Shown here piece after piece: positions 45,581 through 52,217 of a stretch of 64,000 nt of DNA. The stretch's first letter is position 1; the number at the start of each line of letters is the position of its first letter. Under the pieces are notes generated by a model that was not told the DNA's origin, did not search any database, and was given only the letters and a program-made list of their open reading frames with translations. The DNA is from Chloroflexi bacterium TSY (GTDB lineage Bacteria; Chloroflexota; Anaerolineae; Caldilineales; Caldilineaceae). The DNA is taken from contig JAHBNG010000026.1 in assembly GCA_019217005.1 (NCBI GenBank), forward strand, positions 62,001-126,000, in the 5' to 3' direction. Both the position numbers and the translations under genes were made by a program.

Positions 45581-46420
45581 ATGGACGAACTCACCATTCC
45601 CTCACGGGATTCTTCCTCCACTTCCAAAATAGCAGAGACTTCCGAACCGGTTACTTCAAGCGGCTGGTTAACGTCAGATCGGGTCGTCTTGTCTGTTGTT
45701 ATGGTGAATGCAGCAGCGATCTTGCTCTTGAGTTACCCTCTGGTGCAGGTCTTTGCGTACAATGCTGCGCTTGCTGTTGTGGATTACATTTGCTCACTGT
45801 TCTTTGTCGTTGAAGCCATTGTCAAAATTCGGCAGGTAGGGTTTCGACAGTATTGGCGCGATCACTGGAACAAGCTCGATTTTCTAGTTGTTCTAACAAC
45901 TATACCCTTATTGGTCAATCCCTTTATTCCAGCCAACCTAGAAATCTTTTCATTTATCTCACTCTTGCGCATGGGGCGTTTTCTACGCTTTATTCGTTCC
46001 TTGCGCATGATTCGTTATGTCAGTATGTTGAAAAACGTATCAAATGGGATTGCGGTATTACAGGCACCTATTTTCGCTTTATTCATCTTGGTGGGTCTCT
46101 ATTTGGTCATTGACCTGCTCAATTTGCCAATCTGGATCGTTGAGTGGAACAACAAAGGACTCTATTTTCTACTCGCCCTCAATGTGACTTGGGGGCTTAG
46201 CAATCTTTTTGGTTTTGTCTACCGAGATTATCTAATGCCTTGGGCAGAGCAATCACCCAGTGATGTCGATGATTTGCTCATGCCGCTGGGTAAGATATTT
46301 ATTGAATTTTTCATCTGGGCGGTGGGCCTGATGGTGGCCGTGAACAGTGCCGGTTATGATGCAAGTGCAATTCTGGCAAGTTTGGGAATTGGAGGATTGG
46401 CATTTGCATTTGCAGCTTAG
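45581..46420 (+). CDS. Mechanosensitive channel MscS family, N-terminal part ending at an in-frame TAG
   Basis: A 279-residue part with several membrane helices and an unusual N-terminal ion-channel-like portion: residues 30-160 resemble a voltage-sensor module (FFVVEAIVKIRQVGFRQYW, LRMGRFLRFIRSLRMIRYV). The pore-lining MscS helix is at the end (ASAILASLGIGGLAFAFAA), where MscS proteins continue with QD. Here TAG replaces the expected Gln codon (CAG), one C-to-T change. AAGGA precedes the ATG. Without read-through the product lacks the beta and C-terminal domains and would not form a normal channel. Confidence 0.88.
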   Translation: MDELTIPSRDSSSTSKIAETSEPVTSSGWLTSDRVVLSVVMVNAAAILLLSYPLVQVFAYNAALAVVDYICSLFFVVEAIVKIRQVGFRQYWRDHWNKLDFLVVLTTIPLLVNPFIPANLEIFSFISLLRMGRFLRFIRSLRMIRYVSMLKNVSNGIAVLQAPIFALFILVGLYLVIDLLNLPIWIVEWNNKGLYFLLALNVTWGLSNLFGFVYRDYLMPWAEQSPSDVDDLLMPLGKIFIEFFIWAVGLMVAVNSAGYDASAILASLGIGGLAFAFAA

Positions 46421-46423
46421 GAT

Positions 46424-46990
46424 ATGATCGCAAATATCTTTGGTGGCATTACTGTCTTTTTGCAAAAACCTTTTAAGGTTGGAGATCGGATCGAAGTCTC
46501 TGGTATTAACGGCTGGGTACGCGAAATTGGATTGCGCAGTTCGATGATACAGGATTTCTTTGGGAACAAGATTTCGGTGCCGAACCGCACCTTTACAACG
46601 GCACCTCTGACCAATATAGCAGCTCGTCCATCCTATTTGATCAAAATTTCACTGCGGCTCAATCATGGAAATTCTTCCGCGCAGCTCGAATCCGCTCTCG
46701 AAATCTTGAAGGATATTGTGCAAGGGCACGAACTGATTGAAGACAGAAGCATGGTTCATTTTGACATGATTGGTGATTACTCATTCGATGTTGAGCTCTT
46801 CTACCACATTCGCAAGTGGCAACCAATTGAACAAGAGACGATTGGAACTGAACTGGAAAAGATTTTTCTCGTTAAAACCGAGGTAAATCTGGAAATCATG
46901 CGTCGGTTTGAAGCAAATGGCATTCGCTTGGCGTTGCCACTACGGATCCAGCAGACGACGCAACAAGAAGGGCAACAAGGGCTATTTTGA
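46424..46990 (+). CDS. Mechanosensitive channel MscS family, C-terminal part
   Basis: Continues the same frame after the TAG (46418-46420). It starts with DMIANIFGGITVFLQKPFKV and GDRIEVSGINGWVREIGLRS, the conserved end of the MscS pore helix and the beta-domain, then SVPNRTFTTAPLTN and an alpha/beta C-terminal domain of about 100 residues. All of it looks intact, so the nonsense change is recent, or the stop is read through. Confidence 0.88.
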   Translation: MIANIFGGITVFLQKPFKVGDRIEVSGINGWVREIGLRSSMIQDFFGNKISVPNRTFTTAPLTNIAARPSYLIKISLRLNHGNSSAQLESALEILKDIVQGHELIEDRSMVHFDMIGDYSFDVELFYHIRKWQPIEQETIGTELEKIFLVKTEVNLEIMRRFEANGIRLALPLRIQQTTQQEGQQGLF

Positions 46991-47178
46991 TGGAAATTTA
47001 GTTCTTCCGGAATACAGGGGGCGGAACTTCCCGGACACGCTTTGTATGTAATGGCAGTTCCAAAAGGGCGCGTTGAAGAAGAACTGATAGAGAGAACCAG
47101 CAGCGTGTTATGTCAACATATAGATGAGGACAAAGGCAAGGAACCCAAAGGCGATACATAGTAAAAAATTAGAAGCAA

Positions 47179-47535
47179 TTAAGCGATAGGTTGGCGACGA
47201 TGGGCTCGTTGCTGCAAATGGAAAGATTCATCATAAGGTTTCTTGTCTTGCCACAATTTCCAAATGATGCAAATCCAGCGATTAGCGAGAGTGCGATCAG
47301 CATGACTCTTTTTGAGACCGCGTTGGCGAGCGGCGGTGTAAAAAGCAGCGGCCCAAGAAGACTCTTTGCGGGAGCAGCGAGCAAATTGCTGAGTAAAATA
47401 ACGAAAGTCGTGATCGCAAGCTCTGCGGAAATGAACGGTTCTGACTTTGCCACTTTGTTTGGTGACAGGACAGGTTCCCGCCAGAGACTGAAGGCTCATG
47501 GGAGAGGAAAGCGTTTCCTGTCTTCGCCAAACTTG
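47179..47535 (-). pseudogene. IS110 transposase copy A, C-terminal part in the second frame
   Basis: Continues the transposase after a frame loss near 47500: SLQSLAGTCPVTKQSGKV, which holds the conserved Ser of the IS110 serine-containing domain, then FRRACDHDFRYF and ANRWICIIWKLWQDKKPYDE. Homologous to 49840-50170 of copy B. Confidence 0.75.
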
Positions 47536-48398
47536 ACCAGAAGACTGGGAGCTAAAAGCTGGCCAGCACCAGGTAAAGAAGCAAAGATATGCTGATCCGG
47601 ATGTTGCAGAAAAAGTGACTGTAACTGGTCAAGGGTCTCTTGTTCATAGCGCAGTGCAAGCAAAAGACATTCAGCCAGCTGAAGAGCTTCTCGTTGATAC
47701 GCTGGCACAAATGCAGGAGCTGATGTGGGATAAGTGGCGGTTAACTTATCATAACAAGTGACCCATTTACGGGGTTGCGTATGTCGGTGCTGCTTGAGAA
47801 ACTCTTGGAAGCCTTCATAGGTGGAGTTGCGCACATGCTCTGGCGTTGGATAGGTCAGAACCAGGTGGCAGGCAATCCGAGAAGGCCAGTTGCTGAAGAC
47901 CTCAAGCAGCGCCGGATGGTAACGCAACAGGCAAGCGCGCAGACGGTTGGATAAGGCCACAGTCTCTTTGGTCCAGTATTGTGTGGCACTGCTGACCACT
48001 CGCATCTGCTGGAGTAATTCACTGCCAGGTGACCAAGGATAAAATCGATGGACATCGGTCCGCAACAAATCTGCTATCACATAGGCATCACTCTTATCAT
48101 TATGCGCACCACTTTGACTATAGCGCTCCCGACTCTTGTTCACCACATTCGGCGGCACCACATAGACATTCTTGTACCCGCTCGACCAGAGATAATCAAT
48201 CAGCAAATTATGCGCTGTTTCCAGTCCCACTGTCACTTCATCATGGCTCGCTCCTGTCTTCTTTCTCATTTCTTCAATTTGGCGAAATCCCTTCTGGCTA
48301 TGCTCTATCTGCGCATAGCCCAGCGCTCGTCCTGTCTCATCCAACATCATCACATCATGTTTCTTTTCACTCCAGTCGATTCCCATTTTCACTTTCAT
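47496..48398 (-). CDS. IS110-family DEDD transposase, copy A, N-terminal part
   Basis: A 300-residue part. RuvC-like catalytic residues: Asp in GIDWSEKKHD, Glu in VGLETAHN, Asp pair in NDKSDAYVIADLL. The C-terminal helix-hairpin-helix-like segment FASLPGAGQLLAPSLL follows. GAGGAGG lies upstream of the ATG. The frame is lost soon after KFGEDRKRF, so the Ser-containing domain is in another frame. Confidence 0.9.
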   Translation of the reverse strand: MKVKMGIDWSEKKHDVMMLDETGRALGYAQIEHSQKGFRQIEEMRKKTGASHDEVTVGLETAHNLLIDYLWSSGYKNVYVVPPNVVNKSRERYSQSGAHNDKSDAYVIADLLRTDVHRFYPWSPGSELLQQMRVVSSATQYWTKETVALSNRLRACLLRYHPALLEVFSNWPSRIACHLVLTYPTPEHVRNSTYEGFQEFLKQHRHTQPRKWVTCYDKLTATYPTSAPAFVPAYQREALQLAECLLLALRYEQETLDQLQSLFLQHPDQHIFASLPGAGQLLAPSLLVKFGEDRKRFPLP

Positions 48399-48439
48399 CT
48401 TGGACCTCCTCTCCCGTATCGCCTGAGCTCCTCAACTTT

Positions 48440-48574
48440 GGACGCTGTTTTCCGTTTTCCTGTTATGGCACTCGAGGTGCTGCACGCTTTCGACGTTGCA
48501 CGGCGTCGACCTGGCGGACTGTCCGGGAAGGGCGGTCGCACCGCTCGAAGAGGTTGGTCCTTTTTGCCAGGTCG
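48440..48574 (-). ncRNA. Candidate bridge RNA of IS110 copy A
   Basis: A 135-nt non-coding stretch upstream of transposase A, read on the minus strand, that aligns end to end with 48772-48906 of copy B. It folds into CGACCTGGC/GCCAGGTCG (48566-48574 with 48507-48515) around a loop containing GGTGCGACCGCCCTTCCCGG, then a GCAC-CTCGA-GTGC hairpin. Three of nine pairs in the first helix and one of four in the second differ between the copies, each compensated. In IS110 elements this position encodes the bridge RNA that pairs with target and donor DNA. Confidence 0.65.
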
Positions 48575-48771
48575 AGAGTCCAATAAGTTTCGGCTTTCCT
48601 TGCTTTTGCCTTCCCTTATTTTATCTCCCTTTCCTATATTACCTAACAGGAAGAGGTCAGGTATGAGGTCGTCAGCGAGACTGTTCTTGCCCTCTACCTA
48701 TTAGATAATATAGGAAAGGAGTTAGAATGAGAGAGACAGAAAGAGAGAAGCTGTCACTCGGAATCGAACTC

Positions 48772-48906
48772 CGGCTTGGTAAAAAGGACCGCCCTCTTCC
48801 CGCGGTGCGACCGCCCTTCCCGGACCGTCCACCAAGCCGACGCCTAGAACCGTCGCAAGCGTGTAGCATCTCGAATGCCATAATAGGAAAACGGAAAAGA
48901 GCGTCC
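48772..48906 (+). ncRNA. Candidate bridge RNA of IS110 copy B
   Basis: Stem CGGCTTGGT (48772-48780) pairs perfectly with ACCAAGCCG (48831-48839); a GCAT-CTCGA-ATGC hairpin lies at 48866-48878. The compensatory differences from copy A show that the structure, not the protein-coding potential, has been kept. It ends about 48 nt before the transposase start, preceding the gene as in IS621-type elements. Confidence 0.65.
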
Positions 48907-48953
48907 GAAAAAAATGACCAAAGGCAATCCTCAAGTGAATGAGGAGGTCAAAA

Positions 48954-49727
48954 ATGCAGATATTCATAGGAATAGACTGGAGTGAAACAAAACATGATGT
49001 AATGATAACGGATGAAAACGGTCGTCGAATTAACTACATGACAATAGAACATAGTGTGGATGGCTTTAAGCAACTAGAAAAGTGGCGAGAAACGATGGAT
49101 ATCGGCCATGAAAAATGTCGAATCGGATTAGAGACAGCACATAATCTGATAATTGACTACTTATGGGATGCTGGGTATACAAATCTATATGTCCTCCCAC
49201 CGAACGTGGTCAAAGCAAGTCGGGCGAGGTACAATCAGAGCGGTGCTCGCACTGATGAAAGTGATGCATATACGATAGCTGAACTGGTCAGAACAGATGT
49301 TCACCGATTCTATCCTTGGCATCCAGGGAGTGAATTACTCCAGCAAATGCGCATCGTGGTGAGCATGACCGAGTTTTGGCGCAAAGAAACGGTTGCTGTC
49401 TCCAATCGCTTGCGTAGTTGTTTGCTCAGATACCATCCCGCTTTGCTCAATGTCTTTAGTTGGCCATCGCCCATTGCAGCTCATCTGATTCTGGCTTATC
49501 CGTCGCCGCAAGCAGCAGAAAAAGCAACCTATGATGAATTTCAGGTCTTTCTCAAGCAACATAAACATAATCAGCCCTCCAAATGGCTCACCTGTTTTGA
49601 TGCCTTGACCACACAACATCCCGTTCAGCTCCGGGTGTTGCCCAAGCTTGTCAAGTTCAAGCCCAGCAACTTGCCCGACTCTTGCTCCATACCCTCAACT
49701 CCAAGCAAGCAACACTCCAACAGTTGA
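48954..49727 (+). CDS. IS110-family DEDD transposase, copy B, N-terminal part
   Basis: GGAGG lies 7 nt before the ATG at 48954 (a nearby ATG at 48939 overlaps the ribosome-binding site). Catalytic residues as in copy A: GIDWSETKHD, IGLETAHN, DESDAYTIAEL. Only the first part of the protein is collinear with copy A: near 49618 the frame shifts and the last 36 residues are spurious. About 70% identical to copy A, so the two are diverged relatives and not a fresh duplication. Confidence 0.88.
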   Translation: MQIFIGIDWSETKHDVMITDENGRRINYMTIEHSVDGFKQLEKWRETMDIGHEKCRIGLETAHNLIIDYLWDAGYTNLYVLPPNVVKASRARYNQSGARTDESDAYTIAELVRTDVHRFYPWHPGSELLQQMRIVVSMTEFWRKETVAVSNRLRSCLLRYHPALLNVFSWPSPIAAHLILAYPSPQAAEKATYDEFQVFLKQHKHNQPSKWLTCFDALTTQHPVQLRVLPKLVKFKPSNLPDSCSIPSTPSKQHSNS

Positions 49728-50170
49728 ACTCTCTTTTTCTGCAACACGAGGATCACCCCATTTTTGCTTCCCTGCCGGGCGCAGGAGAGCTCTTGGCTCC
49801 CTCTTTGCTGGTCAAATTTGGCGAAGATCGCCGCCGCTTCCCCCATTCCAGCATGGTCCAGACTTTAGCTGGCACGGCTCCCGTTACCAACCAAAGTGGC
49901 AAAGTCCACTTGGTCCACTTTCGCCGCTCTTGTGATAAAGAGTTTCGTTACTTTTCTCAGCAACTGGCTCGTTCTTCGCGCCAGCAATCTCGCTGGGCTT
50001 CGGCTTACTTTACACAAGCTCGTCAAAAGGGCCACTCGGTCAGTCGCTCTCATCGGGCTTTAGCCAACCGCTGGCTGGCCATTCTTTGGAAAATGTGGCA
50101 AGACCGAACCACCTATGACGAATCTTTCCACATTCGTCAACGAACTATCCGTCGTCGACCACAAGCTTAG
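49619..50170 (+). pseudogene. IS110 transposase copy B, C-terminal part in the second frame
   Basis: From 49619 the shifted frame reads SRSAPGVAQACQVQAQQLAR, then LPGAGELLAPSLLVKFGEDR and GTAPVTNQSGKV with the conserved Ser, and ends HIRQRTIRRRPQA. The first in-frame Met is at 49682. One base is missing relative to an intact gene. Confidence 0.82.
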
Positions 50171-50201
50171 TTTTTCTGCTTTCTTTTTTTTCAGCTACGG
50201 C

Positions 50202-50280
50202 AAAGTCGGGTACAAAATGACCATAAGGGTGAAATCCTAGAGCAGCCCTCTGTTTGCATGAAAAATTTGTACCCGACTTT
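50202..50280. repeat. 15-bp perfect inverted repeat after IS110 copy B
   Basis: AAAGTCGGGTACAAA (50202-50216) and TTTGTACCCGACTTT (50266-50280) with 49 bp between. It could form an RNA hairpin or mark an element end. The rest of 50281-50637 has no convincing gene. Confidence 0.75.
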
Positions 50281-50637
50281 TGCTGCTACTGTTTTTTTTC
50301 TTGATTGCCTTTGATTTCTCTCTTATGTCTACTTGCTACCAGCTCAATACCCAAGTTTACATAAAGTCGGAATTGTTGATTTTTTCCGACTCTTTTCAAC
50401 GCGCCTATTTGGTATCTCTCTTACTGACTAAGCGTGTCCGGGAAGTTCGTGGCACTTCTTTGCCGCCCCCTGAGATCCCGAAGAGCCTGAAGTTTTTTTG
50501 ATCTACGCTTACTTCCCATGAAGCTATTCATACTGTTTTAGGAACCTATCCGAAAAGGGATTGTGAGTCCAACCAGATCCTCGAGCATGAAGGGTTCGTC
50601 ATAGAATTTTCCAAATAAGCACTAAGGATATACAGTC

Positions 50638-51693
50638 ATGACACAGCTATCGAACACAGACGTATTTACACAGGGGACGCCTGCCTGGCAGAGACGACTG
50701 GATCAGGTCGTTCACTCAACGTTGTTTAATAATTTTATCATTGCGGTAATTATTGCTGCTGGTGTTTTGGTCGGAATTGATACCTATGATGACTTTGCAG
50801 AACGCAATCGCTCTATTTTATTTTTTTTTGAACGGATCATCCTCGGTATTTTTATTGTCGAAATTATTCTGAAGATGGGAGCAGAAGGCCTTAAGCCGTG
50901 GCGTTATTTTAACAATCCTTGGAACGTCTTTGACTTCACGATTGTCGCCGCCAGCCTTTTGCCGTTGGGAACATCTTTTCTGCCTGTTTTGCGCCTTCTC
51001 AGAATCTTCCGCGTCTTCAAGCTCGTCACGGCTTTGCCCAAACTACAGATGATTGTCGGTGCCCTTATCCGCAGCATCCCTGCAATGGGTTATGTATCGG
51101 TCCTATTGCTTCTGCTCTTTTACATCTACGCAGTCATCGCTGTCATTACATTTGGTGCCAACGATCCGGTTCATTTTGGGGACTTGCAGATCGCAATGAT
51201 CTCACTATTTCGAGCTGTCACGCTGGAAGATTGGACCGATCTCATGTATATCAATATGTATGGATGTGCACAATATGGATACGATGGTATGATGGAGCGC
51301 TGTACCCAATCCTACGCCATGCCGATTACAGGTGCAGCATTTTTTATCTCTTTTATCATGACAGGCGCCTTGATTACACTCAACTTCTTTATTGGCGTCG
51401 TTATCTCAAGTATGGATGAAGTGCGCGGCGAAGCCGAAACGGAGGAGTGGTTAGAAAAAAGAGTGGAAGAAGGCTATGTACCAGAACAAGAGTTGCTTGC
51501 TCTGAATCAAAAACTACAAGACATCCAGGAGTCGATTCAGATGGTTGCCATGACCATCGAGAGAGGGGACAGACAAACGCTCAAACCAGACAGTCCATCC
51601 TTACAAGCGTCAGACGCCGTACAACATCGTCGCACAAAAAACGACGTGGAATCAGAGATAGATCAGGTGATTGACATGGAAATTCAATATTAA
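50638..51693 (+). CDS. Voltage-gated cation channel, NaChBac-like, with acidic TLEDWTD filter
   Basis: A 351-residue six-helix channel subunit. S4 carries Arg at every third position (LRLLRIFRVFKLV, near 118-132). The pore has FRAVTLEDWTD (near 190-200), where bacterial sodium channels have TLESW, so two extra Asp residues are present. Before S6 there is a long turret with two Cys (YGCAQYG, MERCTQ) that may form a disulfide. S6 is ITLNFFIGVVISSM. A C-terminal helix of about 100 residues (VPEQELLALNQKLQDIQESI) is likely a tetrameric coiled coil. The filter is close to that of the engineered calcium channel CavAb (TLDDWSD). Ion selectivity is inferred. Confidence 0.93.
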   Translation: MTQLSNTDVFTQGTPAWQRRLDQVVHSTLFNNFIIAVIIAAGVLVGIDTYDDFAERNRSILFFFERIILGIFIVEIILKMGAEGLKPWRYFNNPWNVFDFTIVAASLLPLGTSFLPVLRLLRIFRVFKLVTALPKLQMIVGALIRSIPAMGYVSVLLLLLFYIYAVIAVITFGANDPVHFGDLQIAMISLFRAVTLEDWTDLMYINMYGCAQYGYDGMMERCTQSYAMPITGAAFFISFIMTGALITLNFFIGVVISSMDEVRGEAETEEWLEKRVEEGYVPEQELLALNQKLQDIQESIQMVAMTIERGDRQTLKPDSPSLQASDAVQHRRTKNDVESEIDQVIDMEIQY

Positions 51694-51709
51694 GGCTATT
51701 CGAATGAAA

Positions 51710-51785
51710 AAAGCTTTCAGCTATCAGCCATCAGCTGGAATCGGGCCTTGTCTCGCTGCTAATTTTTATACTTTCCTATACTAAA
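51710..51785. repeat. Dispersed repeat, copy 2
   Basis: Matches 30012-30110 over about 75 bp, including GGAATCGGGCCTTGTCTCGC and TTTTTATACTTTCCTATAC. Same orientation. Confidence 0.75.
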
Positions 51786-51796
51786 ATAAATTATCG

Positions 51797-51877
51797 GTAG
51801 ACCACAATCGTGTCATTCCGTTCACGTAGTGGGTGCATCGCACCAACGAAGTGAAGAATCTAACGATTGCGGTCTAC
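51797..51877. repeat. 14-bp inverted repeat
   Basis: GTAGACCACAATCG (51797-51810) and CGATTGCGGTCTAC (51864-51877), one mismatch, with 53 bp between. It lies just after the end of the solute-binding gene on the minus strand. Confidence 0.7.
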
Positions 51878-51890
51878 TGATTATCCATGC

Positions 51891-52181
51891 CTAATCCTCT
51901 TTAATTCCCAACAACGCTCGATAACTTTCCAGCTGCTTCTGCCGTCCTAGTTTTTGGGTTAATTGATCAAACTCTTGGGCGGCAGCCTCTAATGCATCCC
52001 GAGCGGAAACTTCTCCGCTGATCGCCGTAAAAATATGCTGATCAAGGATCTGTAGATACTCAGCAGCCCCAGGAATCCGCAGATAGGGCAACTGCTGCTC
52101 GTTGTGAAAAGTCTCAAAATAGGCATTGCTGTACTCTTTGATATCAGCTCTGGCCCATCCACTATTTACATAGTCCCGCAA
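51891..52181 (-). CDS. C-terminal end of the Cache/solute-binding fusion, after an in-frame TGA
   Basis: In the same frame as 52218-55658. It continues FSQYLAPNGDATLRDYVNSG and the helical tail of a family 1 solute-binding protein (AAEYLQILDQHIFTAISGEV, AAQEFDQLTQKLG). The TGA at 52218-52220 follows GWDGIDPG, where relatives often have Arg or another residue; CGA to TGA is a single C-to-T change. The first available Met is at 52181, so independent expression would give a meaningless fragment. Confidence 0.82.
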   Translation of the reverse strand: MRDYVNSGWARADIKEYSNAYFETFHNEQQLPYLRIPGAAEYLQILDQHIFTAISGEVSARDALEAAAQEFDQLTQKLGRQKQLESYRALLGIKED

Positions 52182-52217
52182 CGTAGCATCCCCATTTGGG
52201 GCAAGATATTGACTAAA

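Larger units (their letters stand above)
46993..48647 (-). mobile_element. IS110-family element, copy A (leftward)
   Basis: Contains a DEDD transposase (in two frames), a 135-nt conserved non-coding leader (48440-48574) and an outer end near 46993-47090 whose sequence GCGTGTCCGGGAAGTT (minus strand) is shared with copy B. The inner end GTTAGGTAATATAGGAAAGG (48628-48647) is inverted relative to copy B. Ends are estimated from this homology. Confidence 0.75.
48700..50500 (+). mobile_element. IS110-family element, copy B (rightward)
   Basis: Head-to-head partner of copy A. It has the inner end ATTAGATAATATAGGAAAGG at 48700-48719, leader RNA region, transposase in two frames, a 15-bp inverted repeat after the gene, and an outer end near 50390-50500 matching the inverted sequence at 46993-47090. 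Only 52 bp separate the inner ends of the two copies. Confidence 0.75.

Noticed and set aside
48029..48704. Long plus-strand frames opposite IS110 copy A
   Set aside because: Antisense shadows of the transposase and of the structured leader; composition is unlike a real protein.
50280..50501. 73-residue hydrophobic frame after IS110 copy B
   Set aside because: Lies in the element's outer end; its inverted homologue near 47000 is not open in the matching frame.
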